From Microthyrium microscopicum (Eukaryota; Ascomycota; Dothideomycetes; Microthyriales; Microthyriaceae), in NCBI GenBank assembly GCA_010405405.1, contig MU004241.1, positions 620,001-684,000 on the forward strand: 64,000 nt of DNA, in the 5' to 3' direction. Below are positions 1-12,200 of the stretch, piece by piece. Made by a program: the position numbers and the translations under genes. The first letter of the stretch is position 1. Each line of letters opens with the position of its first letter. The notes beneath the pieces were generated by a model. That model was given only the letters and a program-made list of their open reading frames with translations, did not search any database and had not been told where the DNA came from.

Positions 1-859
1 ACTACTAAAAAATACCCTTAATTAAAGTAATTATACGCTTACTCTATTTATTTAGCTTATATTATCTTATAATAGACCTATACTACTAAAATATAAAGTT
101 AGAGTTTATAAAGTTAATAGTAATATTATTACTTCTTAAGATACTTAAGTAAGGCTTTATAACTAACTTTAACTAGCTTTGCTACCTATATTCTAATTAA
201 CCTATCTAGGATAGTAATTATAGTAATATTAAACTACTAAACTTCTTTATTAGTATAGGAGCTATATTTAGTATAAAAGTAATACTTTTAACTTAATATA
301 TATTATTATAAAGGAAAGCTACTACTACCTAGCTTCTCTAAAGAATACTATATTTAGAGGCTATTATTACTATATATAGCTACGTTACCTTTTTTTACTT
401 ATACTTCTAAAATACCCTAGAAGTCTAGGAACGTTTAAAAAAGTACTTTAAGTATTTACTACTTAGTATCCTTTATTCTTTATAAGGTCTACTTTATATA
501 AGAAAAGGTTAGAAATATTATAGTAATACTTAGTATATTACTCTACCTCTATTACTATAAAAGTTATCTCTATAGCTACTATCTTAACCCTTCTATATCT
601 TTACCTTAACTACTATAAAACTTATCTTTATTGCTATTACCTTCTTCTTTATTATTATCTTAACTACTATAGAATTTACCTCTACTATATATTTTATATA
701 TTTTAAAGCCTTTAATATTTTAGTTAGCTTTATAAATAAAGTAGTAAGATTATATTAAAGTTTAGAAGTAATAAAAAAAAAAGAGATAGAAATAAAAAAT
801 ATAGTTAGGCTATTATTAAAGCTACTAAGTAAATACTAAAGGAAGCATAATTAATAATA

Positions 860-1130
860 ATAATAATTACTATCTCCTTCTTTATTAAACTTACTTCTAT
901 ATTAATTACTATAGAATTTACCTCTATAGTTGCTACCTTCTTTTCTATTAAACCTACTTCTACCTTAACTATTATAGAATTTACCTCTATAGCTATTATC
1001 TCTTTCTCTATTAAATCTACCTCTATCTTAACTACTATAGAATTTACCTCTATAGTTACTACCTTCTTCTCTATTAAATCTACCTTTACCTTAACTACTA
1101 TAAAATTTACCTTTATAGCTATTATAATTA
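860..1130. repeat. 63-bp tandem repeat, about four copies
   Basis: A unit containing GAATTTACCTCTATAG recurs at about 914, 977, 1040 and 1103, a strict 63-bp period. More degenerate copies lie upstream from about 580. Sixty-three bases equal 21 codons, so the array may once have been a repeated protein segment; that is inference, because RIP has destroyed any frame. Confidence 0.75.
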
Positions 1131-2590
1131 CTATAGTAAGACATAAAGAGCTTATTAAGTTAAAGAATATAAAAATTAAAGTAATAAGAAAATAAACCCT
1201 AAGTAAAGATTATTCTTAACTATATTAAAATAGTAAGTATCTAAAGATTTAATAGTTACTAAAGTAGTTACTAAGATATAATAATCTTTCCTTCTTAGTT
1301 AAGATAGTACTCTTTCTAAATTTTTCTTTTAGCTTTAACTTAATTTAATTTCTTCTCTCTTTCTTTACTTTACTTTCTACTTAGCCTAAGTATAAGGAAA
1401 ACGCCTATTAAAGTTATTTTAATAGCTTTTATATAGCATAATACTAAAGTACTACTATACCTAAAAAAGTACGTTTCTTTATAACTACCTAAGACTTTAA
1501 ATCTTACGTATAAAGTAAAAAAAACTCTATTTTTTTATATTATAGATACTTTTTATATAAGAAATAAAAAAGATTAATAGCTAAGCATAAATAGCTTATT
1601 TTCCTTCTTTACTTTACTTTCTATACTTATTTAGTTCCTTTAAATTAATTATATAAGACGTATATCTACTTTATAGTCTTTTTCTTTATAATAAATATAA
1701 TAGATAGAGTTCTAAGTAACTCTTACCTTCTTAAATTAGTAATAGACTATATATATTTATATACTTATTTACTATAAGAATATAAAGAAGTTATAAAGCT
1801 CTATCCTATTTACTATTTAGTTAATATTATACTATTATATATAGTAAAACTACTTTCTATAGACTTATATTTATTAAGATATAGAAGTAGCTATATAGTT
1901 TTATATAAGTAGATACTATTTCTTACCTATATATACTTAATAAATAGTTTTAGTTATATATAGTATATAAATAATATATATATAAATATTTAGTATAGCT
2001 ATATAACTTTTATACTATTAGAGTTATAAATATTAAGTAGTTTAGTAATATATTTACTACTAGTAAATAGAAAGAAGCGTTTTAAGTATATCTTCCTAGA
2101 TTAAAAGTTAACTAAGTAAGTTTACTATTTTTAGACTATAGTTAACTTAATAAAGTAGTTAAGAATATAGATTCCTAATACTAGGAAGTACTTACTAATA
2201 AGATAGTCTCTTCTAGGCAAACTAAGCAAAATATTTAACTAACTCTATATTATATTATAAAAGAAAAGTAAATAGCTTATCTTAAAAGAATTCTTTATTA
2301 GGCTAGTAAATTATAATAAAATTATAAAGAGCTAAGAGATTACCTTTAGCTACTACTCTTTATAATAAATATCTTAATAGCTATTTAGTTTATATTAATT
2401 AAAATAGTATCTAACGCTAGCTATAATAATTAGCTAATCTTTCTTTAACCTCTTAATATATTCTTTAATTACTTTTACTAATCTAACGTAAACATAGCTA
2501 TAATTAAACTATAAAAAGTTTTTCTATTTATTAGAGCTAATTTATAATAGCTTTATCTTAATAGTAGCTTATTAGTTCTCTAAAGATACT

Positions 2591-3310
2591 ATACTAGTAC
2601 TTAACTTATAACTTCTTATATATTAGTTAATATTAATATTAGTAAGGTAGCTTTTTATCTTAGTAGGTTACTATTTAAGCTTATAATATCTTATTAGGGT
2701 AATTATAGTACTACTAATATATATAGATTAGCTTAGTTCTTATTTTGTATTTATATAAAACTAACCTATCTAAAAGAGTAAAAGAATAAAGCTAGCTAAA
2801 TAGTTATGTAAGTAAAGAATATATATAGCTTAATTAATATTAATAATAGCTGCTCCTTTAATAAGAAGTTACTACCTAACCCTAATCTTATACTTAAAGA
2901 ACTAATATAAAGTTTCTATATTTAGTATAAGCTATAATTACCTACTATCTATACTAGTACTTAACTTATAACTTCTTATATATTAATTAATATTAATATT
3001 AGTAAAGTAGCTTTCTACCTTAGTAAGCTACTACCTAAGCTTATAATATCCTATTAGGGTAATTATAGTACTATTAATATATATAGATTAACTTAATTCT
3101 TATTTTATATTTATATAAAACTAACCTATCTAAAAAAGTAAAAGAATAAAGCTAGCTAAGTAGTTATATAAGTAAAAGGTATATATAGCTTAGCTAACGT
3201 TAATAATAGTTACTTCTTTAATAAGAAGTTACTACCTAACCCTAATCTTATACTTAAGAAACTAACGTAAAGTTTCTATATTTAGTATAAGTTATAATTA
3301 TCTACTATCT
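2591..3310. repeat. 360-bp tandem duplication
   Basis: 2591-2950 and 2951-3310 are two adjacent copies of the same 360-bp unit, both opening with ATACTAGTACTTAACTTATA. They differ mostly by C/T and G/A changes, as expected if RIP acted on them after duplication. No function is visible. Confidence 0.85.
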
Positions 3311-3669
3311 ATAAATTATTATTCTTATCTAGTAATCTATTAATAACTAGCTATCCTAGCTTTATTATATTTATAATAAGAGCCTAAATGTTTTAGTAGA
3401 AGCCTATCTTCTTATTTTTAAGAGTATACTTAATAGCTATAATTTCTTTATATACTTATAAAAGCTAGCTAGGTTAAGGATATTAGGAAGCTATCTAATT
3501 ACTAAGTTGTCTTTTGTTATTACTTACCTAAGCTTCTAAAGTACTAACTACTATATTTACTATAAGAATATTTAAAGGCTATAATCTTACTACTAAAACT
3601 TTAGGTAATAATACTAAAAATAAGTCTAGTACCTAAATAATTTTAATTATATTAAAGTTAAGGTAAATA

Positions 3670-6600
3670 TAATTATTATTACTATAAATAACTACTCTAA
3701 GCATTTAATCTATTTACTTATAAATAAAGTTAAAGTAGTCCTTAATTACTTCTTTAATAAGTTAGGAGTATAAACGTATTTATTAACGTAATTACTTAAT
3801 TTTATATTTTAACTTTATAGGAGCGTACGCTAAATACTTAAAAAGAAAGTAAAGTTAATAAGAGATAGACTTAATAGTAAAGAATATAGAATATATAAAC
3901 TCTTTAACTACTCTAGTTAATAAACTAACCTTTATAGTTCTTAACTTAAAAGGTATAACCTATAGGTATATAAGATTTATTAGTAATTAGCTAATATATA
4001 TTCTAGAAGTATTACTTACTAATAAATACTTTAGAATCTTAAAATTCTTTAATTACTTTATTACTAAAACTAGTACCTAGCTTATAAGAATCCCTTATAA
4101 TACTATAATTAAACTACTTTTAATACGTTAGTAGGTTAATAACTCTAATATTATTAAATATTCTACTCTTCTTTATAAAAGCTTCTCTATTACCTAATTT
4201 ATTTATTAGCTTTAGACTAGGAAAATACTTACTACTATAATATAAGCTTTTCTACCTTAATAATTAGTATACTTTTATTAACTTAAGGATAGCTACTTTT
4301 CTTAATAATGTTTATTAGATTACTAAATCCTTACTAATATAAGAATTATAAAGATACTAAACTTTTAATCTTAACTTCGTATAGCGTTCTTTAACTATAT
4401 TTATTATAAAAGAACCCCTTTCTTTATCCTAAAAGAAGAGCCTATATAGGACGCTATTAAAATATCTAAGGAAATATTTAAAAAAATCTAGTCTATTTAC
4501 TATTACTCTTATTATTATAATTAACTAATATACTACTAAAGGTACTATTATCTTACCTACTCTTAATATCGTTACTACTTTATTTAGGTACTAGATATAT
4601 CTAGATATAATAAAGGTTACTAGTAAGCAACATTTCTATACGTAGTAATAACCCCTAAATAACTATTATTACTCTAAGTATCTAATCTACCTACTTATAA
4701 ACAAAGCTTAAGGTAGTCCTTAGCTACTTCTTTAACTAGTTAGGAGTATAAATATATTTATTAACGTAATTACTTAATTTAACTATAAAAGTAATATACT
4801 ACTTACTTAGTAAGGTATAAGATATAGAAATAGCGCTATTTTAACTAGGAAGGAAAGGTTATTACTTCTTAGTAACTACTTTAGTAATTACTAAGTCCTT
4901 AAATATAACCCTAGCTTTGTATAGTATTCTTTAACTATATCTATTATAAGGAAACCCCTTTTATTATCTTAGAAGAAGAGCTTATATAGGACGCTACTAA
5001 AACGACTAAGGAAATATTTACTTACTTAATACCTTTACTATATTACTTAAGTATTCTTACCTAGTTTAATAGCTATGTAATAGTACCTTTATTAGACTAA
5101 AAATAGTAGATAAATTTTTAACTTTACTAGTTATATAAAGGAGCAAGTAGCACTATATAATTAAAATAATAACTAAGCTGCTTTTAGCTTAATTTATATA
5201 CTATTTACTATTACTTTTATTATTATAATTAACTAATATACTACTAAAGGTACTATTACCTTACTTACTCTTAATATTATTACTACTTTATCTAAGTACT
5301 AAATATATCTAGACATAATAGAAGTTACTAATAAGTAACGTTTCTATACGTAGTAATAATCCTTAAATAATTATTATTACTCTAAGTATTTAATCTACCT
5401 ACTTATAGATAAAGCTTAAGGTAGTCTTTCCTTTACTATATTACTTAAATATCCTTACCTAGTTTAATAGCTTATTAAAAGTATTTATAAAGGCTTATAG
5501 TATATTAAATATTTCTTCTTATTATTAAGTAAAATTATACTAGAAATATATTCTATCTAGTAAATTCTTTAGACTTTAAATCTAATACGTATATAAACTA
5601 CTAAAGTTAAAAACGCTACTAGAAGCTTCTTAAGTCTAGCTTAATAAACTATATAATAGTACTAAATATAGAAATTTTTAAAGGAAACTTTCTTATTCTT
5701 ATAAGAAAGATAATTTAAGAAAAAAAGAAGTTAATAGCGTTCTTTAAGTAGTATAGGGTAGAAAAAACTTCTTTAGTATATTATAATTAATTTTTAATAT
5801 TAATCTCTATTAGATTAGGAATAGTAAATAAATCTCTAACTTTGCTAGTTATATAAAGAAATAAGTAGTACTATATAATTAAAATAATAACTAGGCTACT
5901 TCTAGCTTAATTTATATACTACTTACTATTACTCTTATTATTATAATTAACTAATATACTACTAAAGGTGCTATTACCTTATCTACTCTTAATATTATTA
6001 TTACTTTATCTAGGTACTAAATATATCTAAATATAATAGAGATTACTAGTAAGTAATATTTCTATATATAGTAATAACCCCTAGATAATATATAGTATTA
6101 AGGATTATAAAGCTTTATATAGAATTTTTAGAGTATACTATAGGCGTAATTAGATATACTAAATAGATTTACTACTATAGGTATTAATTATTACTCTAAG
6201 TATCTAATCTACTTATTTATAGATAAAGCTTAAAGTAGTCTTTCCTCTACTATATTACTTAAGTATCCTTATCTAGTTTAATAGCTATATAATAATACTA
6301 GATATAGAAATTTTTAAAGAAAACTCTCTTATTTTTATAAGAAAAATAATTTAAGAAAGAAAAAAGTTAATAGTATCCTTTAAGTAGCATAAAGTAAGAA
6401 AGACTTTTTTAGTATATTATAACTAGTCTTTAATATTAATCTTTATTAGATTAAAAATAGTAGATAAATCTTTAACTCTACTAATTACGTAAAGGAGTAA
6501 GTAGTACTATATAATTAAAATAATAACTAGGCTACTTATAGTTTAGTAAGAGTAATATCTTATCTTTAGTATAGTAAGCACGTAAGACTTTATTATAAAG

Positions 6601-7130
6601 GATTATGTAGTATATAGAATAAGTAGTGCCTTAAAGTATAGAGTAGAGTTAAAGATAAAAGTCCTAAGTATAGATATTAGTAATACTATAATTAATAATA
6701 GTACTAAGGTAATAGTTACTATTATAGTCTATATCTTAAAGACTAGTAGAATAAAAGTAAATATAATAGCGCTTTATAATAATAAGGAGCGTTATATATA
6801 AACTTAGCTTAATTTATATACTACTTACTATTACTCTTATTATTATAGTTAACTAATATACTATTAAAGGTGTTATTACTTTACTTTACTTTGCTTACTC
6901 TTAATATTATTACTACTTTATCTAGGTACTAGATATATCTAGATATAATAAAAGTTATTAGTAAGCAACGTTCCTATACGTAGTAATAACCTCTAGATAA
7001 CTATTATTACTCTAAGTATCTAATCTACCTACCTATAGATAAAGCTTAAGGTAGTCCTTAGCTACTTTTTTAACTAGTTAGGAGTATAGATATATTTATT
7101 AACGTAATTACTTAATTTAATTATAAAAGT
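3670..7130. repeat. Dispersed direct repeats in RIP block
   Basis: A block of roughly 190 bp beginning near TTACTATTACTCTTATTATT recurs at about 4495, 5205, 5910 and 6817. A second block containing AAGTATCTAATCTACC follows the copies and also occurs alone near 3695. Spacing is about 700-900 bp, so this looks like an expanded array of one RIP-mutated element interrupted by unequal indels. Family not recognised. Confidence 0.7.
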
Positions 7131-7720
7131 AATATATAGCTTACTTAGTAGGGCGTAAAATATAAGAATAGTACTATCTTAACTAAAAAAAAAAGGTTAT
7201 TACTCCTTAGTAACTACTTATAGTAGTAATTACTAAGTTCTTAAATACCTTCTTAGTTAGCTATAATAAATATAAGAAATATATCTTTCTATTAGGTCTA
7301 GAAGATAAAAGCTTAGTTATATATCCTACTTATAACCTACTAGAATTAGAATAATAATATTAAAGGCTAATTAAAACGTTTAGAAAGGATAGACTATAAA
7401 GGTAATATATAGCTTACTTAGGACGTAAGATATAGAAATAATAATATCTTAACTAGTTAGAAAAGGCTATTATGCCTTAATAGCTAGTTATATAGTAATC
7501 TTTAATCTCTTTTCCTAAAAATTATATCTTCTACCTAAAGATTATAACTATTTTATCTAGGTACTAGATATATTTAGATACTAATATCTAGATATATCTA
7601 GATATATTTAGATATATCTAGATATATAAAAAATTACTAGTAAGCGTTATTTATATTCTATTATACGTAGCTCTAGCTATAATAAATTTACTTAAGTATA
7701 GTATAAGCTATACTTAAATA

Positions 7721-8270
7721 ACTATAATATATTTAATAAGTTTAAAATATTTTAAATAGTTTTATAATATTTCTAATAAAGTATATAATATTTTATACGT
7801 ATTTAATATCTTTATAATAAGTTTAAAATAACTATAATATACCTAATAAGTTTAAAATATTTTAAATAGTTTTATAATATTTCTAATAAAGTATATATTA
7901 TCTTATATATATCTAATATTTTTATAACAAGTTTTAAATAACTATAATATACCTAATAAGTTTAAAATATTTTAAATAGTTTTATAATATTTCTAATAAA
8001 GTATATATTATCTTATATATATCTAATATTCTTATAATAAGTTTTAAATAACTATAATGTACCTAATAAGTTTAAAATATTTTAAATAGTTTTATAATAT
8101 TTTTAATAAAGTATATATTATCTTATATATATCTAATGTTTTTATAATAAGTTTAAAATAACTACAATATACCTAATAAGTTTAAAATATTTTAAATACT
8201 TTTAAAATATTTTTAATAAAGTATATAGTTATCTTATACGTATCTAATATCTTTATAATAAGTTAAATAT
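7721..8270. repeat. 110-bp tandem repeat, five copies
   Basis: The motif ACTATAATATACCTAATAAG begins units at 7721, 7831, 7941, 8051 and 8161, exactly 110 bp apart. The copies are nearly identical, which is unusual for RIP targets this dense, and they end at about 8270 where base composition changes. This is a minisatellite-like array; no promoter or origin role can be read from it. Confidence 0.85.
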
Positions 8271-8289
8271 AACTTTTCTAGTATAATAC

Positions 8290-8753
8290 GTAGTCCAATT
8301 TACAATGTATAATAATTTTTTCATAATATAGGAGATGTTATAGCCTTAAGTAATTAAGTAATAAATAAGTCCTAAAAAGGAAACTAGTAATAAGGATAGT
8401 ATTAAGGATTAAGATCTTAGTACGTAGCGTAAAATCTATATAATATATAGTATACTTAAGCTACATAGAGCTCCTAGTAGTTAGTAACTATTAATTACTT
8501 ACTATATTAACCTACTAACTAGAATTCCTTTAGTAAGCTTTATAGTTTATAAAGAGATAATGTAAGTCCTTTCATTTAGAAGCAATAGACTAAGAGGGTG
8601 TTACAATAATACTAGAATAAGGCTACTAGAAGGCGACTAAAGGAACACTATAGGTTTCCCTATAAGGGTTTTTCTAAAAGTAAGAGTAGTGTCTATATAG
8701 CCCATTAGCGTAGCTAAAAGATAATAAACAAGATTTAAAAAAAAAAAAAAAAA
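8290..8753 (+). mobile_element. Less-RIPped insertion ending in a 17-A tract
   Basis: This stretch contains CA and TG steps and G-rich patches that its neighbours lack, and it ends in an uninterrupted run of 17 A at 8737-8753. Immediately after the A-run the sequence resumes as a Gypsy polymerase fossil. A poly(A)-ended insertion of this kind fits the 3' end of a LINE or SINE. No reverse transcriptase is visible in it, the left edge is uncertain and no target duplication was found. Confidence 0.4.
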
Positions 8754-8980
8754 TAAAGCTTATATTTATAAAGTCTTTAAATAGCTATAAAAAGTAAGAC
8801 TCTACTTTAATATTTAGAAGTATAAATTTATAACTACTTAGATAATATACTTAGGTTATATTATTAAGGCTAGATAAGGAATCTTAATAGACCTAGCTAA
8901 AGTTAAAGTAATTTAAGAATAAGAAGCTTCTAAGAATATTTATAGAATTTAAGCTTTCCTTAGCTTTACTAATTTCTATT
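8754..8980 (+). mobile_element. Fossil chromovirus (outer Gypsy element), left segment
   Basis: Short stretches resemble the part of Gypsy reverse transcriptase that ends in the FANFYRRFI-type box. The element is interrupted at 8980 by the inner LTR element and resumes after 16645. It is a thoroughly RIP-eroded fossil with many breaks. Its left half and 5' LTR were not found in the window. Confidence 0.7.
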
Positions 8981-9202
8981 TATAAGGAATCCTTATAGGT
9001 TTAGTGTTTTAGTGTTAGATCTAGAGATCTAATTCTATAAATAAGATCTCTTTATCCCGTTTAGGGTTAGTGTATCTAAGGATCCCTTAGGCCCTATATC
9101 TTTATATTTATAGCTCTATCTCTAGATCTCTTCTCTTTATATATAGATCCTATAATACTAGCTATATTCTGCTTACTTAATTACGTTTAATAGCTTTTTA
9201 TA
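8981..9202 (+). repeat. 5' LTR of inner Gypsy element
   Basis: 222 bp, matching 16419-16640 along its whole length. The outer ends read TATAAGG and TTATA, as expected for TG...CA ends converted by RIP. Differences between the two LTRs are mainly transitions. Confidence 0.9.
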
Positions 9203-12200
9203 TAATCTACGTACCTTTATATTAAAAAATAATTCTACGTATTTATTACGTATTACTAAATTATTGTTAGCTAAAGTTATATTTAAATCCACTAAACGAT
9301 AATAATAAATTAGTAGTACTATCCTTAGTTAGGATTAGCGCTATTTAGACCCTTATAGAAAGTACTAGTAAAGTTATAAATATTTAATTAAATAAGTGCC
9401 TTTTTAGCATCGTTTACTAAAATAAAGAGTATAAAGTAGTTAAAGCGTTTACCCTACTATGTTTTTTTATTAACGATTTATAGAGGCGTTTTTATATTTT
9501 CTCTACTTACTATCTACTTATATATACTTTATTTCTTATCTAAAAATATTTATTATTTTATTAGATTAATTCTAATAATAATAGAAATAATATTATTATA
9601 GATTATTAGAACGACTAGCGTGTTAATTATAGTACACTACCTTATTCTCTTTACTTTAAACATAAGCGTTTATAATCTTATTTATTAGAGCGTTTCTTAT
9701 TTCTCTATAACTTATATAGACGTTTCTTAAAGGCTACATTAGTCGTATTAGATATAAAAGTTAATTAGATATTAACCTTATAGTTAACTCTTTAATATAA
9801 ACTACTTAGGGTTTAAGATACTATTAAACTTTTTCTAATACTTAAAAAAGATAAAAGACTTTTTAATAATAAAGATACTAAATTCTTACGTTAGAATACT
9901 ATAAATATTTAGGAAGTAGAGAAAGCTTTTAAAGTAATACTTATCATAGCGTTAATAAAAGAGCTAAAATTAAAGAAAAAGATATTAACCTTTAGTACTA
10001 CTTAGATTATTAGCCTTTTCGTAGTAAAAGTAATTAAAAGGAAAGAACGTATAGTAAAAGTATTAAATAATAGTAAAGTATATCTTTTAAAAGATATATA
10101 ACTTTAGTTAAATTTACTACTTAGTTAACTTAACTCTCTAAATATCTTTTTAGGATTCCTTTCCTATTTACTTATTATACTTATAGATTTAAACTATAAT
10201 ATTGCTTTATTAGTAGTAAATAAGTCTTTATTTATATAGGCTTTATATAGTATTAGACTAAAATAGAGAAAATAAGTATTAGTAATTTATTAAGATAAAG
10301 TAGACTTATTAAACCTAGTATAGAATTAATACCTTATTATTAAAAGAGGTAATTTCTTATACTATTATATTAAATTTAGCTACCTTAAAGATTTCTTTAA
10401 ATAACTTTATACTATACTAGTAATATTATAAACTATAGCTCTTTATTATTAGTCTTTAAGATTAGTATAGAATACTATTATAAAGAATCTCTTAGAATTA
10501 AACTTTAATATAACTTATTTTAAGAAGTTATTTAAAACCTTATAAAATAAAGCTATAGATTAGTAACATTTAATAAAGGATATTTAAGTCTATATTAACT
10601 AGTTATAATATAATTATGCTATTAAATTAAATATAATATATTAGTCTAAATAATAGGCTATTATAAAGCTAGAGACTAAATAAGCTACTAACCTTTAATA
10701 TTAAGAGTTAGTTAACTTACTATGTACTAAAATTACTAAACTAGAAGGATAGCTATAAATAGTATTAATTATAGTACTATTTCTCTATATTAATTATAAA
10801 GATTTAGAAGATAATATTATTTTAAATTATTATATATTAAATTTTATATATTTAGTAGTATTAAGTAATATTTAACTTATAGGTATATAATATCTAACTT
10901 TATTATTAACTATTATAAGCGTAGTAGGTAATCATCTTTATTTTAAGGAACTTAGTAACTTTATTAGAATTAATATAATTAAGTATAAGATATAGAAGAA
11001 GAAGATACTTAATATTTTGCTTAATAATAAAATATATTTATATATCTTAATAAAAAAGAAAAAAATTAAGTTTATTTACTAATGCTTTATTAGTACTACT
11101 TATAACCTTATTATTATTTAAAGAGGTAAAGAATTAAAGAATCTATATAAGTATATAAATAAGATATAGACTAATCTAGATAGCTACTTCTATTCTAAAA
11201 ACGATTTTAAGAATACTAAAGCTTAGTTAAAGTTACTTAAAGTTAAGATAAAAGATTCTAAGACTTTTTAAGAGTTTCTAAGATAATTTAAAGCTAACTC
11301 TATAGATATAGAATTTAATAAATATAAGAAAATTTTTAAACTTAAAGATCTAATCTTAAAAAAGTTTATAAATCTTTTAGTAGCTTATAATATTAAAGAC
11401 TTTGCTACCTTTTATATTTAATTTTATAACGTTAGTTATTATATTAACTATAAACTAAATACTAATATAAATCTAAATAATAGTAACCCGCGTTAGAATA
11501 ACTTATATTAGGAAAATAATTAATCTTCTAATTAAGAAAATAATACTAACGCTAAAAATAATAATATTTCTTAATCCTTAGATATATTCTAAGTATTAAA
11601 GGCTAAGAAACGTTGTATTTATTATAATAAAAAAGGATATTATACTAATATTAAGAACTTACCTTATAAGGGTTAAGAGCTATTATCTAATTAGAAGATT
11701 AAAGCTAAGGTTGTTTAACTAGTTATAGTATTTATATATATATATTAAGATTAATAGCTCTTCGTTAAGAAAGCTTAAGATAAAGATAATTACTATTTAT
11801 TAAACTAGATGCTTCTTTACTAAGCTATAAGGAAAAGTTAAATAAGAATAAAGTGTAAAATAAATAAAAGAAACGTTAAGATAACTAACTTAATGCCTAA
11901 TTGCCTAATATTAAAATTAATAAGTAAAAAGCTAAGAAGATCTTTCGTAAGAATAAAGAGGTTATTATTAAATATTTATATTATTATATTAAGTACCTTA
12001 AATACAAAGAAGTAGTCTATAAGGGCTATATTATACTAGTATACTTTTAAGCTATTTATATATTACTAGCTTCTATTATATTTATAATATAGCTAAAGGA
12101 TATTAAAAAGAAAGACCCTATCGTTAGATTTTAGTAAACTATAGTAGAGTAAGTTTACGTCTTATATAGTAAAGCGTATTTTAATATAGGTATTCTAATT

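Larger units (their letters stand above)
1..8289. repeat. RIP-eroded AT-rich repeat block, left part
   Basis: The sequence is made almost only of TA, TT, AA, CT, AG and rare CG steps; CpA and TpG are nearly absent. This is what fungal repeat-induced point mutation leaves behind. No open frame of gene size survives on either strand. Several tandem and dispersed repeats inside it are listed separately. I could not assign the ancestral elements of this part to a family by eye. It starts at the window edge, so its true extent is unknown. Confidence 0.9.

Noticed and set aside
1-600. Telomere-proximal sequence at the window start
   Set aside because: No TTAGGG repeats are present; AT-richness is explained by RIP.
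7721-8270. CRISPR-like array
   Set aside because: Units are directly adjacent 110-bp tandem repeats without unique spacers, in a eukaryotic genome.
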